Assembly: GCF_000626715.1 (NCBI RefSeq)
Contig: NZ_AQRA01000005.1
Span: 434,001-498,000, forward strand
Length of the DNA: 64,000 bases
Origin: Aquimarina atlantica
Lineage (GTDB): Bacteria > Bacteroidota > Bacteroidia > Flavobacteriales > Flavobacteriaceae
Direction of reading: 5' to 3'
Numbering within the stretch: position 1 is the first letter of the stretch; every line of letters starts with the position of its first letter. A program made the position numbers and the translations under genes. Of this stretch, positions 8,647 through 18,014 are shown piece after piece. Under the pieces are notes generated by a model. That model was not told where the DNA came from, did no database searches, and saw only the letters and a list, made by a program, of their open reading frames with translations.

Positions 8647-9438
8647 TTATTGCTCAATTTCACAATATTTTAATTTCTTCCTTAGACTTTCTATATCGGC
8701 AGGGTTAATTTTATTTCCATGAAGATCTAAATATCTTAATTTGGTTAACTCTTCCATCGATTGAGGTAAATTCGAAATTTTATTGTCGTAGATAGAAATA
8801 CTTTGTAATGTTTTAAGATTTCCTATAGCATCAGGAAGTTGTTCCAGAGGGGTATTTACGATAAAAAGAATTTCTAATTTTTCTAAGTTGATAAAAGAAT
8901 CCGGAAGCTCTTTGACCGCATTATTCCTTAAATATATATTTTGTAGTTGTTTAAGATTTCCTATTGAATTGGGTAATTTTCTTATCGGATTGTTTTGTAG
9001 ATGCAAATCGGTTAAGCTGGATAAATTTCCGAGTGATTCGGGTAATTCGGTTAATAAATTCTCTTGCAGGTCTAAATCTTTTAATTGTTTTAGACATGCT
9101 ATAGATTTGGGTAGTTTTTCAAGCATATTTAACCGTAAGTCAAGACGTTCTAAGTTGGTGAGTTGACATATTTGCTTGGTTATAGTAGATAAATTATTAC
9201 CATAGAGTTTTAGTACTTTTAAGTTTTTAAAACTCCCGATGATTTCAGGAATACTATCTAATTTTCCATGAGATAAATCTAGTTCTTCTACATATTCCTT
9301 TTTATCGATTAACTCTTCTAGAAATTCGATAACACTTTGATTACCTGTTCTGTCATTTGCCAGAGTGTATGAAGATTTTTGGGCATGGATAGAAGTGCCG
9401 ATAAGTAGTGCAAAAAGGAAAGATATGGTTATTCTCAT
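8647..9438 (-). CDS. Secreted leucine-rich-repeat protein
   Basis: 263 residues. Signal peptide (FLFALLIGTSIHAQ) and then about eight leucine-rich repeats of ~23 residues with the pattern LxxLxLxxNxLxxLPxxI, for example LKVLKLYGNNLSTI, LKDLDLQENLLTELPESLG, LTDLHLQNNPIRKLPNSIG and LRYLDLHGNKI. The fold gives a curved surface for protein binding in the periplasm or outside. No sorting domain or membrane anchor is present. The gene stands alone between two gaps. Confidence 0.92.
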   Translation of the reverse strand: MRITISFLFALLIGTSIHAQKSSYTLANDRTGNQSVIEFLEELIDKKEYVEELDLSHGKLDSIPEIIGSFKNLKVLKLYGNNLSTITKQICQLTNLERLDLRLNMLEKLPKSIACLKQLKDLDLQENLLTELPESLGNLSSLTDLHLQNNPIRKLPNSIGNLKQLQNIYLRNNAVKELPDSFINLEKLEILFIVNTPLEQLPDAIGNLKTLQSISIYDNKISNLPQSMEELTKLRYLDLHGNKINPADIESLRKKLKYCEIEQ

Positions 9439-9617
9439 AGGGCTCGATTTGGTACTGATAACTGCAGTATCTGTACTAAATATGTATAATGATTTATTTT
9501 TATTTTAGAATCTCACGTGGTTAATGAGAGCGTATATCAAAAATACGGTTTTACAAAATAGAATGTGTTGTTTTTGATAGGTATTTATAGCATTTTAATA
9601 CTGTTGTTATATCGAGC

Positions 9618-10535
9618 TTATTTTTTGCTGAGTAATGTTTTTATTTCTGTATTTGCTCCACCACATACAATCACTAAAACAGTTTCATTTTCTGTTATCA
9701 ATTCAGGATAAAAATAAGGAACAGAAAGTGCTGCTCCACATGCCGGTTCAACGATTACATTATATTCATCCAAAAAATTAAATGAAGCATCAATAGCTTC
9801 TTTATCACTAACAGTGATGGGTTTAACATTGAAATGAGATGCTAGTTCTAATGACTTTTCGGCAATTTTTTTTGCCCCCAAACTGGTTGCAATAGAAGAT
9901 ATTTCTTCTAATTCTATGATCTCTTTAGCTTGCCAACTTTTATAGAATGATGCTGCGCCCGTGGTTTCGGTTGTAATTACCTGAGTGCTCTTCCATCCAT
10001 TTTTTTTCATTCCTTCAAATATCCCGCAAAGTAAACCCCCACCACCAACAGATACTACAATTTTATCGGGTTGTTGTATTTGCTTTGCACATTCGTCTAT
10101 AATAGTAGAATGGCCTTTCCAAAGTAAAGGATCATCAAACGGAGAAACATAAACAGCACCGGTTTCTTCCGAAATTTTCTGGGCATACCTATGCGCTTCA
10201 TCCCAAACATTACCATATACTTCGACTTCGGCACCCAAATTTGCTATTTTGTTAATCATAAACGCTGAGGTAGTTTTGGGAACAACCACTTTAACTTTTA
10301 CACCAATGTGTTTCCCAACATATGCCAAAGAATATCCTGCATTTCCGCCCGAAGAGGCAATAAAATTTTTTTTCCCTTTTTCGAAATGAAAGCGACACAA
10401 TTCTTCCATACCTCTAATTTTGAAAGAGCCGGTTGGTTGATAGCAGTCTAGTTTATAAAATATGTTTTTTTGTTGCTCTCTTTTTAATTTATGTGAGCTA
10501 TAAATTGGAGTTTCTATGTAAAGTTTATGATCCAT
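9618..10535 (-). CDS. PLP-dependent serine/threonine dehydratase-like enzyme
   Basis: 305 residues, fold type II PLP enzyme. Lys39 in QPTGSFKIRG is the Schiff-base lysine; SSGGNAGYSLAYVG is the substrate-binding loop and VVSVGGGGLLCGI the phosphate-binding glycine loop. The C-terminal LVIVCGGANTE closes the site. It resembles L-serine/L-threonine ammonia-lyases (pyruvate or 2-oxobutanoate from the amino acid) and related racemases or eliminases; the exact substrate cannot be fixed. No regulatory ACT domain is present. Confidence 0.88.
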   Translation of the reverse strand: MDHKLYIETPIYSSHKLKREQQKNIFYKLDCYQPTGSFKIRGMEELCRFHFEKGKKNFIASSGGNAGYSLAYVGKHIGVKVKVVVPKTTSAFMINKIANLGAEVEVYGNVWDEAHRYAQKISEETGAVYVSPFDDPLLWKGHSTIIDECAKQIQQPDKIVVSVGGGGLLCGIFEGMKKNGWKSTQVITTETTGAASFYKSWQAKEIIELEEISSIATSLGAKKIAEKSLELASHFNVKPITVSDKEAIDASFNFLDEYNVIVEPACGAALSVPYFYPELITENETVLVIVCGGANTEIKTLLSKK

Positions 10536-10724
10536 CGGTTATTTTAAGGTTATCTAGCTAAACTATATGTACTGAGTATGCATATATTAGTTTAAATTTA
10601 TTCTAAAAACTCATCTAATACACCGCATAAGTGTATGTTAAAAATAGGGTTTTACAATATAGGGTATGATCTTTTGATTGGTATTTCTAACATCTAATAG
10701 ACTTCGTAGTGATACATTTTGAAT

Positions 10725-11420
10725 CTATTTTTCTATCATTAAAGCTTCTTTTTTAATGATGAATGTGTTGATATTGTTTAACGTTATACCATAAAACTCA
10801 ATTTCCTTAATCCCTTTTTTCGAATTTATATTTAAAGAAAAATAGTTTTTTCTAACATCATTTATTTCATAAACACCTGCCCCTTTAAAATTAGCTAACA
10901 AAAGAGACATATTATCTAATTTCATAAAACGAACTTCTATATTATTAAAACTATATTGAGGTAAGTTAGAGTTTTCATAAAAGGAAATAGTATCTTTTTT
11001 CTGATATCCTAAATCGCTTATAAATATATTTTTTAGAATTAGTTTTTTTAATTTTTTTAAAGCTATTTTTTTGGGCTCGACTTTTCTGAAATATAACACT
11101 TCGTTTTTATTTCGAAGAATTATCCGATCCTTGTTTGGGTATTCTAGTTTAATTCCAATAGATGGGATTGAAAGTTTATTTTTGTCTTTAAGATAACGAT
11201 ATCCATTGTTAAAAGTGCCTTTCCATTCTTCTTTTCCCGAATCAAATGGGAATATAGAATCTTTTTCAATTTTAAACATTAATCTATTCGAAAACTCATT
11301 ACTCTTTTTATTAGTTTGGGGATTAATAGCATATTCATTAATCCAAACTCCTTCCTGAGCCTGTACTATTAATGAGCATATGGTTAATACTGAAATGAGA
11401 AACTTTTTTTTGAATATCAT
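10725..11420 (-). CDS. Hypothetical secreted protein
   Basis: 231 residues with an N-terminal signal peptide (KKFLISVLTICSLIVQAQ). The mature part is beta-rich and lysine-rich, starting EGVWINEYAINPQTNKKSNEFSNR, and contains FPFDSGKEEWKGTFNNGYR, reminiscent of lipocalin-like or DUF-type periplasmic proteins. I do not recognise a named family. It is followed downstream by a degenerate AT-rich repeat shared with two nearby gaps. Confidence 0.7.
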   Translation of the reverse strand: MIFKKKFLISVLTICSLIVQAQEGVWINEYAINPQTNKKSNEFSNRLMFKIEKDSIFPFDSGKEEWKGTFNNGYRYLKDKNKLSIPSIGIKLEYPNKDRIILRNKNEVLYFRKVEPKKIALKKLKKLILKNIFISDLGYQKKDTISFYENSNLPQYSFNNIEVRFMKLDNMSLLLANFKGAGVYEINDVRKNYFSLNINSKKGIKEIEFYGITLNNINTFIIKKEALMIEK

Positions 11421-11617
11421 TTTTATCGTTTGATCATGTTATAGATATATATTATATCAGGTAAATTGGTTAGCAAACCATCAATAACTCTACATTGATA
11501 CCTGATTAAAATGGGTGCAAGAATAAAGCGCTAATTCTCTTAATATCCATGGCAAATATACAAGAACTTTTGAGCTAGTTATTTAGCCGTTATACTCTCA
11601 TGCCTAACCGTATTAGA

Positions 11618-11850
11618 TTATTTAGGTATCACTTCTATTTTGTATCCATATTTTAAAGATTTGAAAAAGGATCGTTGATTTTCGAATACATATCCATTTG
11701 CTATAAATTTCATTTCATACGCTTCTGTTTTTAATTCAAGGCTTGTTTTTTTCGATAGCCATATACCAATGCATCGATTTCATCTATGGATTGATAGCTA
11801 TTTAGGTTTTTTAGAATACTCAAGATCTCGTTAAACGATTTTTCCTCCAT
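11618..11850 (-). pseudogene. Small gene split by a frameshift at an A7 run
   Basis: From ATG at 11848-11850 the frame encodes about 39 residues (MEEKSFNEILSILKNLN..., YGYRKK) and then stops. A -1 shift at the run of seven A (codons CGA AAA AAA) opens a second frame of about 42 residues (TSLELKTEAYEMKFIANG..., KYGYKIEVIPK) ending at TAA 11618-11620. Together they make a plausible ~77-residue soluble protein of unknown family. It lies 37 bases after the serine hydrolase stop on the same strand. It is either a frameshifted pseudogene, a sequencing error in the homopolymer, or programmed -1 frameshifting on A AAA AAA. Confidence 0.45.
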
Positions 11851-11887
11851 ATTAGAAAATGATAATAGTTTTAAATGATATCAATTT

Positions 11888-12982
11888 TTATTTTTTGTTT
11901 ACGAATGCCGGTAAGAAGATGTCTTTCATTATTGTAAAAGGTAACTTATCTTCTTGCGAGTTGTATGCACCTCCTGTAAATACAGCTACCATATCCAGTT
12001 TAGGAAAAATCATGATATATTGCCCTCCGTTTCCAGTTGCTGTTTTAGAAACTACCATTTTTTCACCTACTTTAAATGGAATGTTCCACCACAAATAGCC
12101 GTAATCAATTCCTGTAATTTTTGTTTTTGGAGTGGTCGATTCCTCAATCCATTTTTTAGAAACAACTTGTTTTTCATTCCACTTTCCATTATTAAGTATC
12201 AATTGCCCAATTTTAGCCATATCACGAGAGGTCATATATAATCTTTTTCCCGAAGAGATCACCTTTTTATTCGAAGTATGCTCCCAACTTATATTAGTAA
12301 TGCCTAATGGATTGAATAGATATTGTTGAGCAAATGTATCGATTGTCATTTTTGAGGCTAGACTTATTATTTCGGCTATTAATACTACGCCCATAGAGCA
12401 ATAGTTAGAGACTGTTCCCGGTTCGTTAACCATTGGTAAATTAAGCGTATATTGAAGCCAGTCCTTTTTTTTATACACTCTATCCTCTTGCCCTGCTGAT
12501 TTCTTGTCCCAGTCATTACAATCAAATCCAGAAGACATTGTTAATAGATGTCTGATTGTAATTTTATCTTTTCTCTTGTCAAGATTTTTGGTTGGCACCA
12601 GATTTTTGAGATACTTTGATATGGGATCGTCGATACTATCAATGAATCCTTTATCAATTGCAATCCCTAATAAAATTGACCTTATGCTTTTTGTTGAAGA
12701 GCGGAGGTCGTGCTGTTTATTTGCAGAATGGTCGTTGAAATATTCCTCAATAACGATTTGATTATTTTTTACTAATAAGATACTATGTAGCTTATTTTTA
12801 CTACTCTGTACCTGGTTAAATAATTGATAGATTTTTGTGGTATCGATATTCTGAGAATGCAGATTGCTTGTTTCCCATCCATCCTCAAGGTTCTTTGGCT
12901 GAGAATATTTATATGAGTTTTGTCCGTAGCAAAATGTACTAATTATGAGAATAAAAAATGTTTGGGTTACTATGTTTTTCAT
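11888..12982 (-). CDS. Serine hydrolase, beta-lactamase class C / penicillin-binding family
   Basis: 364 residues from the ATG at 12980-12982, chosen because it begins the signal peptide (MKNIVTQTFFILIIS...YGQ); an in-frame ATG 18 bases upstream exists. Ser95 and Lys98 in RSSTKS form the SxxK nucleophile motif; NYCSMG replaces the usual YxN with Y-x-S, and TATGNGGQ stands for the K[TS]G/HxG box. LLTMSSGF and MGVVLIAEIISLA are typical of this family. Periplasmic; likely an esterase, D-amino-acid or peptide hydrolase rather than a true beta-lactamase. Confidence 0.9.
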   Translation of the reverse strand: MKNIVTQTFFILIISTFCYGQNSYKYSQPKNLEDGWETSNLHSQNIDTTKIYQLFNQVQSSKNKLHSILLVKNNQIVIEEYFNDHSANKQHDLRSSTKSIRSILLGIAIDKGFIDSIDDPISKYLKNLVPTKNLDKRKDKITIRHLLTMSSGFDCNDWDKKSAGQEDRVYKKKDWLQYTLNLPMVNEPGTVSNYCSMGVVLIAEIISLASKMTIDTFAQQYLFNPLGITNISWEHTSNKKVISSGKRLYMTSRDMAKIGQLILNNGKWNEKQVVSKKWIEESTTPKTKITGIDYGYLWWNIPFKVGEKMVVSKTATGNGGQYIMIFPKLDMVAVFTGGAYNSQEDKLPFTIMKDIFLPAFVNKK

Positions 12983-13069
12983 AGTAAAAAGTAGCCGCAA
13001 TATGCGTACCAGTTTATATTTTTATAAAAATTCACCTTATATATAAGGGCACATTTTAAAAATACAGTT

Positions 13070-13501
13070 TTAGAAAATATGATTTGATATCCTGGTTGGA
13101 TTGATTTTGTTATATAGATACGTTATAACTATGGGGAGAATTAAACCTTTTAGCGGTTTTAATCCAGAATGAATCGAAAGGATCAGCTCATGATTTGATT
13201 GCGATACGATAAAAAATTGAGTAGAAATAAGTGTTCCTATGCCTAGCCACATCAACGCTGGCCCTATATTTTTTTTGAAAATAATTAAGGTTAGACTAAT
13301 GATTATAATACCTCTAAGAATGCTCTGTATTGTTATTATGGCCGAAACAGGAATACCATCTTTAAATGAGTATAAGAAACTATTTGAGTTTACGATATCA
13401 TCCCCAAAATAGATGGTGTATAGCTTAGATATGTGATAAAATAACAAAAAGAGAGTAGGGACTATTATGGCTATTTTTAGAATTTTTGATGTCGATTTCA
13501 T
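13070..13501 (-). CDS. Small four-helix integral membrane protein
   Basis: 143 residues with four hydrophobic segments: IAIIVPTLFLLFYHI, VSAIITIQSILRGIIIISLTLIIF, GPALMWLGIGTLISTQFFIV and GLKPLKGLILPIVITYLY. No catalytic motif or named family recognised. It sits between the serine hydrolase and a thioesterase gene on the same strand but with gaps of about 60-90 bases on each side. Confidence 0.7.
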   Translation of the reverse strand: MKSTSKILKIAIIVPTLFLLFYHISKLYTIYFGDDIVNSNSFLYSFKDGIPVSAIITIQSILRGIIIISLTLIIFKKNIGPALMWLGIGTLISTQFFIVSQSNHELILSIHSGLKPLKGLILPIVITYLYNKINPTRISNHIF

Positions 13502-13558
13502 ATGGGCTTGTAATTATGTTATAGGTATGTAGGTCAATAAACTCAATAAGTATTGTTG

Positions 13559-14044
13559 CTATTTATCATTCTGCTTTATATTGATTATTCTTTGCTCAAA
13601 GCGAAGTGGAGATGGTAACGGATTTTCATATTCACTAAATTTTTCATTTAGATATGCATTATGTTTACTTCTTTTCTGATGAATTAAATCATAATGTGTA
13701 AATGTTGTCCATAATACCGATTTTAATATGGTTTTTTTCTGGTTCCACATTTGCATTTCTACCAGAATATCGCTGGTATTCCATTCTAATATTGTTGATA
13801 GAATGATTACTTTTTCCATTAACTGCGCAGGGTTAAAATATGCAATTTGATTTTGAGTCACTAACCAGCTTCTACCTGTTTTTTTCGCATACCGATACAC
13901 ATCAAAATCATAATTATTTACCAAATGATCTTCTCTGGCATTTATAAAATAATCTATATACCTGGAATTGTTTAAATGATTAAATGGATCACAATCAGGA
14001 AAACGGATCACTGCTATACTTTCTGGGGTTTTAGTTATTTTCAT
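13559..14044 (-). CDS. Acyl-CoA thioesterase (4HBT hotdog fold)
   Basis: 161 residues. VIRFPDCDPFNHLNNSRYIDYFINARED is the 4-hydroxybenzoyl-CoA-thioesterase-type active region, with Asp-x-x-x-x-x-N/H spacing (the D of CDPFNHLNN acts as catalytic acid). LVTQNQIAYFNPA and VEMQMWNQKKTILKSVLWTTFTHYD are standard following strands. It should hydrolyse acyl-CoA thioesters. Start codon overlaps the stop of the upstream PNPOx-like gene (ATGA), indicating translational coupling. Confidence 0.88.
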   Translation of the reverse strand: MKITKTPESIAVIRFPDCDPFNHLNNSRYIDYFINAREDHLVNNYDFDVYRYAKKTGRSWLVTQNQIAYFNPAQLMEKVIILSTILEWNTSDILVEMQMWNQKKTILKSVLWTTFTHYDLIHQKRSKHNAYLNEKFSEYENPLPSPLRFEQRIINIKQNDK

Positions 14045-14526
14045 AGTGCTTCTGTCATTTTTCCAATATTTACTCCTTCTGCCATGGTAAATTTTATATC
14101 ACGAACGTATTTCATATCTCCCCATAGGTATGCATTTCCTTTTAATCCTTTTGTTGTCTTCATCCGTCTGTTTAGTCTTGAGATTTCAATATCGGTGGCT
14201 TTTCTTTTCTCACCCAATACTCCATACAATCTAATAGCAGGATAAGAATCAAATTTTAATTTATAAAGCGCTTTTATCCAAAACCATTTGCTGCTATTTA
14301 CCCCTAAAACGCATACATTTTTATTGATTTTTACATTATTGGGAATCTTTTCAGGAAATTTTTCAAAATAGAAACCGGTTTGATCTTTGTTTAAAAAAAA
14401 CGTTCCTATTGGGGTTACTGTTGGCCTGTTATCTTTATCTACAGAAGCTATGGCTACCGATAAGCTGGTCTTAAAAGTAGTATTAAAATGTTTTCTGATA
14501 AACCTCCAGTTTGCGATACTATCCAT
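14041..14526 (-). CDS. Pyridoxamine 5'-phosphate oxidase-like flavin-binding protein
   Basis: About 161 residues. The ATG at 14524-14526 is preferred over one 30 bases upstream because AAAAGGAATATA lies just before it. FKTSLSVAIASVDKDNRPTVTPIGTFFLNKDQTGFYFEKFPEKIPNNVKINKNVCVLGV is the split-barrel FMN-binding fold of the PNPOx superfamily. Role is probably flavin- or F420-like redox or heme handling, not vitamin B6 synthesis. Coupled to the downstream thioesterase; a Crp-type regulator lies upstream. Confidence 0.85.
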   Translation of the reverse strand: MDSIANWRFIRKHFNTTFKTSLSVAIASVDKDNRPTVTPIGTFFLNKDQTGFYFEKFPEKIPNNVKINKNVCVLGVNSSKWFWIKALYKLKFDSYPAIRLYGVLGEKRKATDIEISRLNRRMKTTKGLKGNAYLWGDMKYVRDIKFTMAEGVNIGKMTEAL

Positions 14527-14596
14527 TATATTCCTTTTACATTGTGTAAAAGTCAATATTTAGAAATACATATCCTTTGATATAGATCAAATTCGA

Positions 14597-15166
14597 CTAT
14601 TTCTGCGCTCTAATTCGGCTTAGCGTCTCTTGGGTTATACCGATATAAGAAGCAATATCACCTAATGAAATATGTAGTTCGATTTTAGGATATTCTTGCA
14701 AAAGGAAGTCATATCTCTCTTTTGCAGTTGAGAACTGAAGATATACTACTCTTTTCTGTAGTTGAAGCATTATTTTGGTAATAGCATTTCTTGTAAATCG
14801 TTCAAAATCGTGATATTTATTCGAAAGGATATTAATATGTTTCCGGTTAAACTCTAATAAGATACTATCTTCGGTAAGTTCTATATAATGCTCACTGGGA
14901 TGCCCCAAAAAATAACCGGTAATTGCACAGATAAATTCATGCTCAAAAGAAAACCAGTCTGCAATAGCTTTTCCATTTTTTAGGTGATATGCCTTTGCAC
15001 TTCCTTTATAGATATAAAAAAGTTTATTGGTATAACTGCCTTCACGTACCAATTGAGTGCCTTTTTCTAATTCTAGCATTAGAATATCGCTTTTCCACTC
15101 TTCAATAATTTCATTTGATAGGGTAGTATATTCGCTTGTTATTTTAGCAATAATTTTATCTAGCAT
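14597..15166 (-). CDS. Crp/Fnr-family transcriptional regulator
   Basis: About 189 residues from ATG 15164-15166 (an upstream in-frame ATG adds 7). N-terminal cyclic-nucleotide-binding beta roll: LELEKGTQLVREGSYTNKLFYIYKGSAKAYHLKNGK, then the long dimerisation helix and a C-terminal helix-turn-helix with LHISLGDIASYIGITQETLSRIR. The HTH is the short type found in Bacteroidota Crp-like regulators. The cAMP-binding Arg/Ser pair is not evident, so ligand is uncertain. Likely targets are the PNPOx-thioesterase pair downstream or the MBL gene upstream. Confidence 0.92.
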   Translation of the reverse strand: MLDKIIAKITSEYTTLSNEIIEEWKSDILMLELEKGTQLVREGSYTNKLFYIYKGSAKAYHLKNGKAIADWFSFEHEFICAITGYFLGHPSEHYIELTEDSILLEFNRKHINILSNKYHDFERFTRNAITKIMLQLQKRVVYLQFSTAKERYDFLLQEYPKIELHISLGDIASYIGITQETLSRIRAQK

Positions 15167-15220
15167 TGAATTATTTTTTTGACACATCAGATATACGTAG
15201 GACTACAGCAACTATTACTA

Positions 15221-16393
15221 TTATTTGTTATTTTTTTTTGCGATTTGACTTTCCTTTCCATTAAAATAAGTTAGTTCTTTCCCATCATTAGAAAAAGAGA
15301 CATATCTGTATGGCACTTGTCCTTTGATATGAAATTTGGTATCAGAAAGCGTAGAAAGCTCAAATATATATGCGCCTTTTCTTCGCAACATTAACTTCTT
15401 ATCTCGAAAGATCAATTCATCAACCTCCCCATTTTTATATTGGTACATTCCTTCGTAGTTCTTTGCATTTTCAGGAAGCGGAGTACTAGAATTGTAATCG
15501 ACAGAAATTGTTTTTTCAATTGTTTGGGTATGTACAGTATTGTTTCCACAAAATGCCAAAGCTAATTGTTTAATTTTTTCATCTTGAGTTATTTCATCTG
15601 GGGTTTTACCGGCAAGTGATAGTTCTTTGATTCTTTCGATCCATTGTATTGAATTTTTTCTATAGGTATTAAGCTCTGCTTTATTAGAAGATAATTTACC
15701 GTGGCCAGCTACTATAACAGTATTTTTATCTCCAAGAGATAATACTTTATCTATAGAATCTATATGGTGGTTGCTACCACCTCCGTAATAAAAATGAGGA
15801 AAGAAATTAGTCATATAGGTATCTCCCATAAAAATGGTGTTGTTTTTTGTGAAATAAATAAGCACGTCGTCAAAAGTGTGTGAAGTAATATGATAAAGCT
15901 CGATTCTTTCATTCTCTAAATCGAGCGTATACTTGTCTTTAAAAGTAACACCGTATTTTGCACTGGTATATTTAATGTTTTCTTGAGAAATAATTGTTGC
16001 TCCTAATTCTGCAAAGAATGAATTTGCCCCGGTGTGATCTTCATGATGATGTGTGTTGATTACATATTTAATAGGTTGATTAGAAAGTTCTTTTATTTTT
16101 TCTAATAAGGCATGGTGATTATTAGATCCTGTCATAGGATCAATTAAAATGATCTCTTTATTTCCTATAAAAACACCAACATTTGTATTGTAATTATTAG
16201 ATTTTACAACATAAAGATTATCTGTTATTTTCTGTTGAGTAAAATTAGATTCTTGTTCTAACTTTGTTTCATGTCGGACAGCTATTTCACCTTTTTTCTT
16301 TGTTTTTTGATCTGAGCAGGAAGTGAAAAAAACACAAAGAAAAATTAGCATCAATTGCTTTATATCGAATAAGTGTATTAATTGAATATTCAT
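15221..16393 (-). CDS. Metallo-beta-lactamase-fold hydrolase, lipoprotein
   Basis: 390 residues. Signal sequence ends in a lipobox (FFTSC, Cys26). The zinc motif HxHxDH is seen as HHHEDH at 115-120, with VINTHHHEDHTGANSFF typical of the superfamily; TIFMGDTYMTNFFPH supplies the later Asp and VIVAGHGKL the last His. The C-terminal ~90 residues form a separate beta domain (YEGMYQYKNGEVDELIFRD). Similar secreted MBL proteins include class B enzymes, but the typical B1 Cys ligand is not evident. Substrate unknown. Confidence 0.9.
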   Translation of the reverse strand: MNIQLIHLFDIKQLMLIFLCVFFTSCSDQKTKKKGEIAVRHETKLEQESNFTQQKITDNLYVVKSNNYNTNVGVFIGNKEIILIDPMTGSNNHHALLEKIKELSNQPIKYVINTHHHEDHTGANSFFAELGATIISQENIKYTSAKYGVTFKDKYTLDLENERIELYHITSHTFDDVLIYFTKNNTIFMGDTYMTNFFPHFYYGGGSNHHIDSIDKVLSLGDKNTVIVAGHGKLSSNKAELNTYRKNSIQWIERIKELSLAGKTPDEITQDEKIKQLALAFCGNNTVHTQTIEKTISVDYNSSTPLPENAKNYEGMYQYKNGEVDELIFRDKKLMLRRKGAYIFELSTLSDTKFHIKGQVPYRYVSFSNDGKELTYFNGKESQIAKKNNK

Positions 16394-16430
16394 GATTTGT
16401 TTTATATAAGATGTAAAAAAACTAAAATTG

Positions 16431-16961
16431 TTATTTTAATTTAATTATAGCGTCTTTACATTTTTCAATAGTATCAAAGATTTCTAATGTTTTATCTTTT
16501 AAATTAACGTTTATATACGAACTACATATGGCCTGAAAATGTTTTGGTTCCAGGGCTATGATTTGTTTTTGATTTACTGTTTTATTTTCAATTTGTAAAT
16601 GATAATTTTTATTATGACAAGACTGAAATAGCGTAACAAAATAGTTAAGACCCGAAAAATTTTTAAGGCTAAATCCTTCTAAGTTTTGAGAAACATCATA
16701 CATCGTATGCGATACTAATGTATTGTTCTTTTTTTGTTGGTAAAAAGAAACAATCCTATTATTACTATCTTTTATAGGGGTATAAGCGCTATCTAATAAT
16801 TGAATTGCAAATTGGTGGTTGGGATGTATAGATTCTTTTTCTAAAATTAAAATCTTATGACACATAAAACCCCATCCACAATGTTGTGCAGCTACATATT
16901 GTACTCCTAATAACAATAGTAGCAAAAAGAGGATGTTTTTTTTTGTATGTAATGTAATCAT
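16431..16961 (-). CDS. Hypothetical secreted protein
   Basis: 176 residues. Strong signal peptide (ILFLLLLLLGVQYVAAQ) followed by HCGWGFMCHKILILEKESIHP. Four or more Cys (CGWGFMCHK, QSCHNKN, ICSSY, IEKCKD) suggest disulfides in the periplasm. The N-terminal CGWGFMCHKI stretch could bind metal. No family recognised. It lies 37 bases upstream of the MBL-fold lipoprotein gene and is probably in one operon with it. Confidence 0.7.
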   Translation of the reverse strand: MITLHTKKNILFLLLLLLGVQYVAAQHCGWGFMCHKILILEKESIHPNHQFAIQLLDSAYTPIKDSNNRIVSFYQQKKNNTLVSHTMYDVSQNLEGFSLKNFSGLNYFVTLFQSCHNKNYHLQIENKTVNQKQIIALEPKHFQAICSSYINVNLKDKTLEIFDTIEKCKDAIIKLK

Positions 16962-17177
16962 TTGTTATTTACATAGAATTTTTAACTCTACTATTTCTTT
17001 GAAAAATTTCTCTATATAATTTCATGTTAGTGTAATTCCCGAAGTTTTTTTAATTTTTAGTTTTAGCAGGAAATTAGTTAACAGAATGATTAATTTTAAT
17101 TTAGAACAAAGATAAATTTAAGTATATTTTTATCTCTCACTGTTTTCAGTGAAAATAGTTGCAAATGTTTTTATAGT

Positions 17178-17879
17178 ATGTATGGGATCAATAGAGTGTT
17201 TATGAAGGATAAAGAAGATAGAATTAAAAGAATAAAAAAGCCCTGGCCAACTAAAGATGCTATGGAGCAGGTTTATAAAATGAAACTTTGGGGAGGTAAT
17301 ACATCTGATTTTTATTCGGGTACAGGGTCACATCAACCCGAGATTGTAGATCCATATGTAGATGTTGTAACTTCATTTTTAACATCTTTTAAAAGCCCTC
17401 TTACAGTATGTGATTTAGGTTGTGGGGATTTTAATGTAGGAAAGGAATTGGTAAAGCATACGAAGCGATATGTTGCGGTAGATATAGTAACAGATCTTAT
17501 ATCATATAATAAAGAAAATTTTAAAGCAGAAAATTTAGAATTTCATTGCCTGGATATTGCAGTAGATGATTTACCCTCTGGGGATTGCGCTATAGTAAGA
17601 CAAGTGCTACAACATCTATCAAATACAGAAGTGCAAAGAGTAGTGAATAAGCTAACTGATTTTAAATATGTTATTTTAACAGAGCATTTACCTGAAGGCG
17701 ATTTTGTGCCTAATGCAGATATTATTTCGGGACAAGGGATTAGACTAAAAAAACAAAGTGGTTTAAATATTTTAGCACCGCCATTTAATACTAAGGTAAA
17801 AGAAGAAAAACAATTAGTATCAATTACTTTAAAAAATCATAAAGGGGTTATTGTAACTACATTGTATCAATTTTTTTAA
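17178..17879 (+). CDS. Class I SAM-dependent methyltransferase
   Basis: 233 residues. SAM-binding motif I is LTVCDLGCGDFNVGKELV (about 76-92); YVAVDIVTDLISYNKENF is motif II, and GDCAIVRQVLQHLSNTEVQRVVNKL is the Rossmann-fold motif following. The N-terminal KKPWPTKDAMEQVYKMKLWGG is characteristic of a small uncharacterised family. A second start at 17202 (MKDKEDRIKR) is also possible and would remove eight residues. The only plus-strand gene in this part of the window; acceptor molecule unknown. Confidence 0.88.
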   Translation: MYGINRVFMKDKEDRIKRIKKPWPTKDAMEQVYKMKLWGGNTSDFYSGTGSHQPEIVDPYVDVVTSFLTSFKSPLTVCDLGCGDFNVGKELVKHTKRYVAVDIVTDLISYNKENFKAENLEFHCLDIAVDDLPSGDCAIVRQVLQHLSNTEVQRVVNKLTDFKYVILTEHLPEGDFVPNADIISGQGIRLKKQSGLNILAPPFNTKVKEEKQLVSITLKNHKGVIVTTLYQFF

Positions 17880-18014
17880 CTATAGTTCAGGTTTTCAAAC
17901 ACACTTCTCCGGCCTGTACTGAGCCATGCCGAAGTATCGATGCACTCGAATTGACGAATTTGAGATTCAAAAATATCAAAATGCACAACAAGTTATATAG
18001 ATTATTACTACCCA

